This document shows, piece after piece, positions 28,119 to 39,369 of a stretch of 64,000 bases of DNA; the first letter of the stretch is position 1, and the number at the start of each line of letters is the position of its first letter. Below the pieces are notes generated by a model. It saw only the letters and a list, made by a program, of their open reading frames with translations. It was not told the DNA's origin and searched no databases. The translations under genes and the position numbers were made by a program. The DNA lies in NCBI RefSeq assembly GCF_005239225.2, contig NC_133293.1, forward strand, positions 14,414,333 through 14,478,332, in the 5' to 3' direction. The DNA is from Populus alba. Lineage: Eukaryota; Streptophyta; Magnoliopsida; Malpighiales; Salicaceae.

Positions 28119-31100
28119 AAATATTGAATAACAACATTGGAAAAGAAAATAAAACAAAAAAAATATCAATCTTTGTCAACTTTTCAAATCTATAACCCGG
28201 GTCATCACACCGAAAGCATTATACATGAAAAAATTATAAGCTCCAATCCCTAGGAAATGAAACATTGAAATATGAGATTGAAAAAAAATTACACAAAAAA
28301 ATAAAAAATAAAAAATAAGAATTAGAGTAAAAATTAAAAAATAAATTAAAAGGCGGCAACAAATTTTCAACTTGAGAGTTAAATTTTAAAGAACAAAAAC
28401 ATTAACAAAAAGAAAAAAAATTCAAAAGAATAAAAACAAAAAAAAAAACAATACGCTGTAAACTTGGATTGAGTGGTGAAATTAAAAACAATAATTTTTT
28501 TATAAAATGATCAAAGGAAAAAAATCCATAAATCAAAAGAATAAAAATCAAGTTGAAAACATCAATACATGATAAAAACAAAATGAGCATGTAAAGTTTT
28601 TCAACGTGTTTTTTTACACAAAAACATTCATGGATATATATATATATATATAAAAACTATGCACATATTTAATTAAATAAATTAGGAAATATTATGTAAA
28701 TAAATGAAAAAAAATCATTAACAATAAATAAAAGTGAAATTAAAAAAAACTAAGAAACAAATATAAATCAAGATATTTAATATCGCAATATGTGTCATTT
28801 ACCCAACTGTGTTTAATAATTGTTTATCGAACTTAATTTACAATAGAAATCAACACCCATGTAAAATTTATTTAATAAAAAAAAGAAAAATATATATATA
28901 ATGTAAGGCTGCATATGTTAAAAATCTTATAAAAACTAAAAAAATATTATTTATTAAAATAAACTCATTCTATTTGAGATAAAATAAAATTACAGATAAA
29001 TCATACAAATCTCTTTGAAAATTAAATTCACTTGATATTATTAAAAAATAATCTTTATCTAAAAAAGGTTAAACCAACAAAAAAAATCAAAAAGAAGGTG
29101 TGTTAATTAAAACATAAACTTATTTTTTTGTTTAAAATAGAACATATATAATAAGGTATTAATTAAAAAAATTATTTAAAAAAAAAATGAGGCTATATCT
29201 TTAGGGCCAAGTTAGCTAAGTAAAGCATCTGGCCCTTACAGAAAGGGTACATGCTAGCATTTATTTGTTTTTCAAGTTAATGGGATGGATGACTTGTTGT
29301 ACGCTCAAATTAGTTGAAAGAAAATAGGCGACATGTTGTCTTGTATTTCATGTACAGTGGTTGAAAAAACAGGGTTCTTGTTACTTTGTCTTGAAACCCA
29401 AAATCTACCCAAGAAAAAAATCTTCCAAAGCTTAAATATTTTTTAGAAACTTTCAATGAAAAAAAAACTATTTCGAACTTTCCTCGCTATAAAAATTAAT
29501 TGTTTTAGTGTTCAGAATCATCATTAATGGTAACCTTTTCTTTCTACATGGAATTCAATGAGCCCCTTTTCTCTCACCAAAAAAATTAAAAATTGATGTA
29601 AATTAAGTTATGTATCAAAATTAAATTTTTGAGATTTAAATGTATCTTTTACTTAACAACTAAAAAAAACAAGGAGACTAAAACATAATTTTCAAACAAA
29701 TTTTAAAGTTGCAATTTATTTTACCTGTTTTTTTAATTTAGTTCTTTATTTTTTAATTTAATTTTTTTAAAAAACTATAATCAATGCTAATTTGGGCTAA
29801 AAAAAATATTCATGCAAATAAAAGTTAAATTTTTTTTAAAAAATCACTGCTTTATTCATGTAATTTGTCAGAAAGTGAACAGTGAATGACACTGCAAAAT
29901 AAAATTAGGAGTACTTTTACTTTCTTTCAATTTAATGCCAGTATGTACGATCTTTAATACACTTTTAATAAGCTGGCAGTGGAGTTACGGATTTGTTGTT
30001 TGTAATTAATAGGGGTGAAAAAAAAGAGAGTTTAAGATCAAAAGGTTTTTTTTTTGTTATGGTTTTAAATTTGAATTACATTATTGTTAATATAAAGATT
30101 ATTAAAAATTTATATAATTATTAGCTTTAAAATTTATAAAATTAGTTAAGATATATACTATCAGGATATCTAAATTAATAATAAAAAAATAATAAATTTG
30201 GTAGATTCAATAATTTTAGCACATGGCAATTAAAGATCAGATCATTTTTTTGAAAAAAAAATAAAAAGAGTTTAAAGAAAAAAGCAGCTGTGATGACACG
30301 AAAAAATGAAAAAGAGACAGGTGATAAAGCGAGCCTGATCATCAGATGGACATGTCAATTGTCAAGGGCGTAAATCCTACGTCATCTAAACAGAAAGTTA
30401 ATTACCTTGGCCTTCTTTCCCAGCACGTTGAACTGCAATCGACGGGTAATTTATGTAGAAAATTCAAATGAAATATAATATATCATCCGATGGAAAAAAA
30501 CCGTGCTTGATATTTTTTTATATATAAAAATGCTTTCGGTTGAATATATTAGTATATTAAAATTATCTAAAAAACACATAAAAAATTAGATTGATATTTT
30601 TTATGTGAAAAATCATTTAAAAAAGAGATCGAGCAACGCCACTCAGCAGATACGTGTTATATTTTCTTTAGGTTGGAGTTATATTGAAAAGAAAAAAAAC
30701 CCTAACAAGCTAAGGCTTTCAAGAATTGACAGCTGTCTACCAAAAGCCTGTTTTTTTACACATCTACGTGTGTAGGGAGGCTGCAAAATCATAAACCCTT
30801 TGATTTTATTTTATTTTTTGCTCTGGGACAATCATATTATGCATCGAGGGGACAGGGAGTTTGGCATAGCAGGCGCTCTCTTATCACAGTTCTCCAACCT
30901 ATCCAGGGGGTGCCATACCTAATATAATAACATTTACTTTCACAGGAAACATGGTCAGAAACTCGGTGAAAGAAGATCGAGTAATTGAAAATTCTCAGAG
31001 AAAAGCACGAGAAAGGTCCTAACATTTTCAAGAGGCATCCTCTGATGATTATAAAAAAGAAAGAAGGTCGAGTCGTGTGAAACTAGTGTTTCAGAAAAGT

Positions 31101-31905
31101 GGACCAAAAGAGACTCGCCGAAGTTTGAAAACTATACACTCAACAACATCTCATCGTGCTTTGCCATGATGTTTGCATGAAATTCACGCAGCTTTAAGGC
31201 GATTTTATCATGGTCTTTGTAGACCCAGCTGACATTAATTCCTCCCCCTCTACCGTTCAAGATCTTTACATCTCAAGCATTAGTTATTGAAAAACGATCT
31301 AAAACCATGATCTCGAGTCACTTCCAGGGTATCGGGTCACAGTTATATTATGAAAAACCAACCTCGTCGAGTTAAAATAGCAAGCAATTTTGCATCAATC
31401 TTCTCAACGCACTTGGATTAAACATGATTCATTGAGCCAATAATCTGTAACTAGACTCCTATCCCCAATGTCATTGACCATTTAGGCCTCTGGTAGATTT
31501 TTTACTCGAGCCCCTTTTTCTCAGAGAGAAAACAATAAAAGTCAGTCGAGCCCACGTATAGATTCATTGTGTAGAGTCTTGAAAAATGCCAGTACCGAGT
31601 TACACACCTGAGGGAAGGTATGCCTGATAGTTGGTGGATGTTGTCAGTTTGATAATTACTTGAGTTATTATTAAGAGTTCCCGAGCTACGTTATTTGAAG
31701 CTAGCATGCTTTAAGGATAATATAAGATCTAAGGAATCGTACGATAGATGTGAACACGTAATAATTTAACTATTTTCAAGTACAGTAATTATATTATAGA
31801 TTGGTGTATTAGTATAAAGTCTCAAACGTGCTTGCTTTAATTGATTAAAGCTAAAACCAAAGGCCGCTTTATTAATTATTAACATCTCCATGGCATTGGC
31901 ACTGT

Positions 31906-31939
<34 letters not shown>

Positions 31940-32004
31940 AGAGAGAGAGAGAGAGGGAGAGGGAGAGAGAGAGAGAGAGAGAGGGAGGGAGAGAGAGAGG
32001 GAGA
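31906..32004. repeat. (GA)n microsatellite, interrupted
   Basis: About 99 bases of GA dinucleotides with a few GGGA and GGGG interruptions. A Ser/Leu-only open frame on the opposite strand is an artefact of this repeat. Confidence 0.97.
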
Positions 32005-34458
32005 TCAACAATGATGCAGTCTTTGATTTAGGTTAAAGAATTCTAAAGCTCTGCTCAAGAGATCTCGAATCCCCAACCATCCCATCCCATGTCATGTTGC
32101 TTTGGATGGGATTTGGTTGCTAGCTTGGTTTTAGCTTTCCCAAAAGTAGAGCCAACGCCAACCGTGAGCCAACCCTTTTCCTACCATATTCTATATCGAA
32201 AAATAATATTAAGTTTTTTTGAGAATAAAATAATGTCAAGTTTATTGTAAAATATGTAGTACTGTATATATATTATATACATGTAGACACCTATCAATTG
32301 ACCTCCTATAAAAGAGCAAACAAGTACATGTGGCAATGCCCCATTTGCCAGCTTCCTGGCTTTCTCAAAATCTATTGGGAGAAAATAGTACCAAGGAATC
32401 CGATCCCTTATTTTCTTTCATAGGGTGATAGTCTTTTTTTTTTTTTTTTTTTTTTTAATTTTCATTGTCTTCTCTCTTGTACCATACCTTCACAGATTTT
32501 TGTTCATGGTTTCTTGTACAATGTACAAGGATATGATTATTTTTTACACGAGGGTTTCTCACATCTTGAAAGGAGAAAAGGAAAGGAAAAATATAGCTCT
32601 AGGTAGCATGCATGTCCAAATTTTATGGGAGTTTAATACACATTTTTTTTTTTTTTTTTACCTACTACTTCTCTCTAACACATTACATACCTAGTAAAAC
32701 CAATCCGATCAACGCAAATCATTTTCACTTCTCGCATGGTTATTTTTTAATGCTCGGTGCTAAGTAAAGATTAGGATTTGGCAAGGAAAAGTGGGGAAGA
32801 GATTCCATTATTTTACAGCTTGGGTCTTTGAGATTGCAAGTCCCAAGGCTAACTAATAATGACATGAGAGAAAGAGAAGGGGTCAGTCCATCAACAGTAT
32901 AAAGAAGTAAAATAAAATAAAATTGCAACCAGTCTGGATAGTAATGATAGAAATATATATATATTTTTATTTTTATTTTAAAATTATAATTTAATTGGTT
33001 AGATTTTAAATTTATTTTTAAAAAGTTAATTGTTTGAATTTTATAAATTTTAGAATCATTGAAAACTTATATATCTCGTTGATTTTAGGATTTATGAAAT
33101 TAATTGAGGTACGCACAAACTGATCCAGATACATATATTAATAAAATAAAAATATATTTATTTTATTTTTTATTTTTCATGATATTTTTAGATATAATTT
33201 TAAAATGAAATTTTAAAAACTTTAGTTAAAACTCGAAAAGACGCCGACTTGATGGGAGGATTCAATTACTATGCAAGTGATTCCCCAATTTGTCAGGGAA
33301 AATACATCACTACCAACCCAACAATCAATTTTAATTATGTTAATAACTATGAAAGAGTATTTTACAATTTGAGTAATCAAGAACTGCAAACTCACAATCC
33401 AGATTTTTAACTATTTTTCTAAATCACTTGACCAAGAAAAATCCAACCCAAATATTTTTATATCTCAACTTGCATCAAGAAATTTTCTTATAAAATCGTT
33501 TGTTTCGCAAAACAATTTGATCTCTTGAATCTTCTCCCCGAGGAAGAGCTGCAAGCTGCCCACAGTGGCATGAGTCGATCCACTTTAATGCAGCATTTAA
33601 CCATCCTGGTGAGTGCTGTGTTGAGTTTCAAGCAAAACCCAAAAGAGAATACTAAATTGGGAACAAAACTTGCCAGTTGTGTTCAGATTTATGAACAGCA
33701 ATAACTCACTGTTCACAACACGAAAATAGCGAAGAGAAAGAAATATTATTTATAAGACGAATGGGTTACGTTGCTATTAGTAGCACAACATGCTAAAATA
33801 AAAAAAAAAAAAAATAATACGCTTACAAGACTTTGATGGTACCAGTGGAATTCTTTATTTATTTATTTTAATGACAGTAGTTTTAGTCGCGCAGTAATAA
33901 AAATTGCTATTTTCCAAAATAAATCTTAGTGTCTTTGCAATTTTTTTTTATTGTGCCATTTTCAATTAAAAAAAACACTGAGAAAATGAGGGTAAACTAG
34001 CTAGATCTTGGGTCCTTGACCAAACAAACCCCTCATTAAGAAAGCTCTTCTCTCAATAATTTTTTTAATGAAAGGACAAGCTTGAATAAGATACTTTATC
34101 GCCGATGAAAGTTGGCAATGTCAGTTGCTAGCTAAGCCAAGCAAAGCAACGCCAAAACTGAGTATTATTCCTCACAGCAAGTAAAGTTATTAACCCAGGT
34201 GCTAGGATAATTGCAGTGATCGAAGAGATTAGCTCTAGCTATCTTAGTTTTTTTAACACAATCTAAAAAAAGTAAAATATGAACTAAAAATTATTTAAGT
34301 TATCATGTAAATTAATTTGAAAATACTCCGGTATTAAAAAATAAAGTAATTAAAGAGGAGGTGGGGATAGATAAAGGTTTACTAATAATCTTGATTTTTT
34401 TACGGTAGCAGTGGCGGTGGTTAATCATCAAGAGCTCTCTTTTTGATGCAAGCGTGGG

Positions 34459-34466
34459 TATAAATG
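34459..34466 (+). promoter_or_regulatory. Candidate TATA box of the bHLH gene
   Basis: TATAAATG in a GC-rich flank, followed within about 35 bases by a pyrimidine-rich leader start (ctctctcttcaag), the usual arrangement for plant class II promoters. The leader then runs to a donor near 34745 and resumes at an acceptor at about 35544. Confidence 0.5.
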
Positions 34467-35549
34467 CAGGACCTTTGCCATTACTCTTTCGCTTTCACTC
34501 TCTCTTCAAGGACACGAATACCCATCTTTCATTTCTCTCTCTCAAAGTGAAAAAGGTTGTATCCTCCTCTCTCTTTCAACATCACTCGTTTCTGTTTGTG
34601 TGTGTGAGCTGAAGCCTTAAAAAAGCTGGGGATAGGAGGGTTTTGAACAGAACAGAACCCAAAGAATTCAATAAAGTTTTGTTTTTGAGTGGAAAAGGGC
34701 TTGAATGAAGAGCGGGGTACCAAAAGTAGCACAGAATCTGAAATGGGTATCTTTCTCCTGCTACTTTTAGCTTGTCTCTGATGCTGCCACAACTCTGACT
34801 AGGGTTTTGAATGGCCTATTTATTGTACTGAAATCAATGTTCTTTTGTTTTCTTTTTGACTGCCTTCTTCCTGCACACTTTGACAGCTTTCCCTTGAAAC
34901 TTTCTTTTTTACTGCTTATCTTGTTTCTTGTGTCCTTGGCCATTGGGGGTACTTTCCTTTGTTCCAATTTTTAGGACACTTCAGTTCTTTGGTGGGTTAG
35001 CTTAGGAAGTGGTGGCAATTCAGTTTCTTTGATCTTTTGGTACATATTTTTGTACTGGGTCGCTTCAAGTTCAGCGCCTTGGTGTTTTTAAGGCCATTAA
35101 TTGAAGTGGGTCTTTCTCGGTTAGTTCTAATAATTGATGTCCTTGTAGGTAGTTAGCTATAGATATGTTTGGTTTTTGGTAATTTTTTTCTGTTTGGTGG
35201 TTTGAGCTTTTGAAGCAATATCTTGACACCACCGTGAATTGTGAAGTTTCTCACGCTGTATGCTCAATTTTTGTGCGTGTCTGGTCTCAGGTGGAACTTC
35301 TTTTTATAGATAGAAGAAACTAGAGCTTCTTGTTTAAATTTATTTTCCTATTTCCCCTGCATCCTTCAGTCAGTGTCTCTTTGATCTTTGGCTAATTATA
35401 TTGAGGCACAAGAGAATTCCGGGGCTGGTTAATTTTTATATTCACTTTCTATTTGACTAAAATTCTGTAGACTAGTTACTGACATTTCAAGTATAACTGT
35501 GAGAGGTGTGTTTCTCTTGGCTACTTTTGTTTATTTTTGCAAAGGAGAG

Positions 35550-38388
35550 ATGGATATGAGTGACAAGGATAAATTTGAGTTAGAAAAGAGCAATGATAAT
35601 CCTATCAACTACCATTCAACTGGTGGCCTGTCCTCAGACTGGCGATTTAACAGTACCAGTATCCCAAACTCATCTCTGGGTTTGGTTCCCATTGAAAATC
35701 AGATGTCAGTTTGTAGAGGAGATCTAGTAGGTGCTGCTTCTTGCTCTTCTGCTTCCGTGATAGATTCATTTGGGCCAGCCATGTGGGAACATCCCACCAA
35801 TTCACAGAACTTGGTTTTTTGTGATATTAATGTTCAAAATATTGCAAGCAGTTCAAACACAGTAGGGATTGGAAAAGGAGCCCCCGCTTCATTGAGAAAT
35901 GGTATTGATAGAACACTAGAAATGGGGTGGAATCCACCTAATTCAATGCTGAAAGGTGGAATTTTCTTGCCGAATGCCCCTGGGGGGTCCCACAGAGCTT
36001 ATCACAGTTTCCTGCTGATTCTGCATTCATTGAGCGTGCTGCCAGGTTTTCGTGCTTCAATGGAGGGGATTTTGGAGATATGGTGAACCCTTTTGGAGTT
36101 CCTGAGTCTATGGGTCTTTTTTCGAGGGGCGGGGGGATGATGCAGGGACCAGGAGAAGTGTTTGTGGGCAGCGGGATGAAATCAGTCTCTGGTGGACAAG
36201 CTCAAAAGAATGTTATGAACGCCGGTGAAGCTTCCAAAGATGTTTCTATGTCTGTTGACCATATGGCTACTGAAGGGAGCCCTCTCAAGAATGAGACAAA
36301 AAGAGAAAGCCTTGCAAGATCTCGTGATGAAGCGAAAAAAGGTGTAGGGGGGTCTGGTAATGACTCTGACGAAGCTGAATTCAGTGGTGGTAGTGGTCAA
36401 GATGAGCCATCATTGTTGGAGGGCAACTGTGGGGAGCTTTCAGCTAAGAGCCTTGGCTCAAAGAAAAGAAAAAGGAGTGGAGAGGTATCAATCATGTTTC
36501 CTTATTTGGTGGTATGTTGATTAAATTGCTTGTAATGATCATTTTTTGGTGGTAGGATGTTGAGCTTGATCAGGCCAAGGGAACCCCTCAATCTGCAAAG
36601 GGTAGCCCTGAAACTCAACAGAAGGGAGACCAAAAACCAACTTCAAATACCAGCAAGGCTAGTGGTAAACAAGGTAAACAGGGGTCTCAGGGTTCAGATC
36701 AACCAAAAGAAGAATATATTCATGTCAGAGCTCGAAGAGGCCAGGCAACAAATAGCCATAGTCTTGCGGAAAGAGTAAGTTATTTTTATCAACTCATAAA
36801 TGGAATCTGAACCGAATTCTATTTCAGTGAGTGGGCTCAAGATGACTGATCCTGATTGCAGGTAAGAAGGGAAAAGATAAGTGAAAGGATGAAGTTTCTA
36901 CAGGACCTCGTTCCTGGTTGCAGCAAGGTTTGTTTGTTGGATTTGATAGCTTCAGGTGAAGCATATTCTTCGGAAACTCAATTGTTAATTCAGTTCTTGT
37001 CATGATATTGGATCTTGCAGGTCACAGGGAAGGCAGTGATGCTAGATGAAATCATTAACTATGTGCAATCACTGCAGCGGCAGGTTGAGGTAAGACAGTG
37101 AGAATCTGTTCCTTTGTCCAATGTGGTAGTGCTCTTAAATAGTCCACTACATATGCATCACGCACAATCCAACGTCATCAAAAGTTCGTTTGGATAGATG
37201 AGACTGGTTATGTGAACTATTTTCTGGTTTGCTTTAAATGGAGCAAATTAGTAGCTTATCTGGTCTTTCTCTTAAGCTCTTGCTTTCGACATAAGGACAA
37301 ACAATTGAAATAACAGTGTCTCTGATGCTGTTATTTAACTTCTCTTGTCTTTGCTTCTGTTGAGATTGCTTTTTATCTCTTTGCAGTTTCTATCAATGAA
37401 ACTTGCAACGGTGAATCCAAGGCTGGATTTTAACATAGAAGGACTCCTCGCAAAAGATGTGAGTATTAGTCAGTTTTTTATTCTGGTGCGTGCACCCAAT
37501 CCATATCCAGGGTTTGCATGACCAAGAGTTTGCTCTTGGATCAGTAAAATGCAACTTCATGTGCTTTATCTGAGCCACAAAAGTGCTTTGCATTGTCAGA
37601 TCCTTCAGTCACGTGCTGTTCCTCCATCCTCTCTGGCATTTTCCTCAGAAATGCCGATGTCTTATCCTGCATTACATCAATCTCAACCAGGGCTTATTCC
37701 CACTGCTTTTCCTGGAATGGAGAGTCACTCTGACATAATCCGGAGAACTATTAATTCTCAATTGACAGCCATGACTGCAGGATTCAAGGAACCTGCTCAG
37801 GTACATCTATATCCGTTTTTTTTATTTACCCATAAAATTTCAGGAACAGAGTAGTACATGGTGCTGGAAATATTTTTGCATCAAAGATTTACGTAGACAT
37901 CAACTAAATTGGTGCATTGTGTATAGAAATTAACCAAGCCCTGAGGCATAGAGGTCTCTAGGAATGTTTTATGCTACACTTGAAGGATAATTATGAACTC
38001 TGACCATGCATGGATATTTCTGTCTCCTAATCAAAACACTGGTGATATTTTGACCTTAAACTTCAGTGGAAATTCTCTAAAGATAAAATACCAATTAACT
38101 GAAATTATTGTTTCCACTTGGCCTTCTTCAAATCCTTTGTGTTACAATTTATTTTCGGTTAATATTCTTGACGACAGCTACCCAATGTATGGGATGATGA
38201 GCTCCACAATGTTGTCCAGATGACCTATGGAACCAGTGCTCCCCAAGACAGCCAAGATGTAAATGGTATGACTCTTGAAGTTTGCTATATAATATCTCCC
38301 ATGCTAAATGATCCCATGTTGAATACATATATATATATTTTTTGTTGCAGAGCCATTGCCACCAGGACATTTGAAAGTTGAACTTTAA
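35550..38388 (+). CDS. bHLH transcription factor, bHLH49/62-like; exon 1 broken by one-base frame change
   Basis: Nuclear DNA-binding regulator of the CIB/bHLH49-62-77 group. Exons: 35550-36484, 36556-36774, 36862-36927, 37021-37089, 37387-37458, 37600-37800, 38178-38265, 38351-38388, all GT-AG and in frame with one another. The start is MDMSDKDKFELEK. The basic region RARRGQATNSHSLAERVRR has the H-E-R residues that contact an E-box/G-box, and is followed by helix 1 (KISERMKFLQDLVPG), the loop, and helix 2 (VMLDEIINYVQSLQRQVEFL). Upstream is a Ser/Gly/Lys-rich acidic stretch ending in a KKRKRSGE nuclear-localisation-like motif. In exon 1 the frame breaks at the GGGGGG run at about 35981-35986: the reading before it gives FLPNAPG, and SLSQFPADSAFIERAARFS resumes in another frame. 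This is more likely a sequence error than a real null allele. Confidence 0.88.
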
Positions 38389-39369
38389 TTATTCTCCTTG
38401 GCCTCAATGCGTTATATTCAGGCACATACGCTTGTATTAATATTCTTGAGGATTAAAGCCCATGTGCTTCTCTTCAAATCTTGAAGATGGTGAAATTACA
38501 GATGTTTCTGGCTGATCAGTTTGAAGCTGGAGGTTAGTTGCAGTTAACCAGCAGGGTTTTGAGAGCTTGGATGGCTATTGATACTACCGCAACCTCCATG
38601 CGTCTATCACTTGATCATTATAATGCTTGTTACCAGAAATGCGAATGGATAGTTTTGAGGCTATGAATTTAAAAATGTATAGATCGACCTTCCAAAATGA
38701 TAGGTTAATGGGAAACTCGTGTGTTGTCTAGCCTGTGTAATTTACAAAACCATGGGAATCGTGTTTGTTTGTTAGTCAATGACAGGATGTAATGTTATTC
38801 TTTTTTCTTTCTTATTATCCATTTTGTTACATTAGTTAGTAGAAATATTTCTGATTCTGATTTCATGTCAAATGTTGATCCAATCCCATTATTTAGTTCA
38901 ACACTCCCTTGATTAAAAATCTTAATTTCAAAAATCGCTGTCCTTTTTTGAGAAAAATTATTTTCAACAGCAGGTCTAAAGAATTTTGAGGAGCTTCAAT
39001 ATCCTATATGCATGCATTATAATACACATTTAAAGAGATGTTCGCTGTGTCAACGTCTGAGCTAAAGCTTTCTGTGAGGACAAATATGCCATTAACAAAA
39101 TCCCTCTCCCTCTCCCTCTCCCTCTCCCTCTCTTTTTTTAAGTCTTAGGAATAGTTGACTAAATAAGAGTTTCTGCGTTAGCATCATCCTCAAAAAGGAC
39201 GTAAGCTGAATAGGGCTGCAGAATATGAGAGTTTTACCACTACTCACCTAAAACCTAATTACTATGCTTTCTTCAAATGTTTCATTTTCTATATTAACAA
39301 GGTTGCATTACACTCTGCAACCCGTTTCTTTTTCTCCGTTCCCGCCAGAGATAAATAGTCAATTAAACA
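38389..39369. other. 3' UTR of the bHLH gene, spacer, short promoter of the PPR gene
   Basis: Probable 3' UTR to about 38780. A CCCTCT microsatellite lies at 39102-39132. No other gene is seen. Confidence 0.6.
39102..39132. repeat. (CCCTCT)n microsatellite
   Basis: About five units of the hexamer, some 240 bases before the PPR start codon. Confidence 0.95.

Larger units (their letters stand above)
24962..34450. other. Long AT-rich, repeat-bearing spacer without a recognised gene
   Basis: About 9.5 kb. Contains copies of two dispersed repeats, TA runs (28096-28118, and near 28636), a GA microsatellite (31906-32004), poly-T (32434-32456, and near 32643) and poly-A runs. Stretches 24990-25330, 26580-26900, 30640-31700 and 33240-33760 are less AT-rich but their open frames are short and match nothing I recognise. 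No RNA gene was found. Confidence 0.5.

Noticed and set aside
28176..28590. Minus-strand frames rich in Phe, Leu and Ile that look like membrane segments
   Set aside because: They are translations of poly-A-rich DNA on the other strand.
31766..32011. Minus-strand open frame rich in Ser and Leu
   Set aside because: It is the translation of the GA microsatellite and has no other support.
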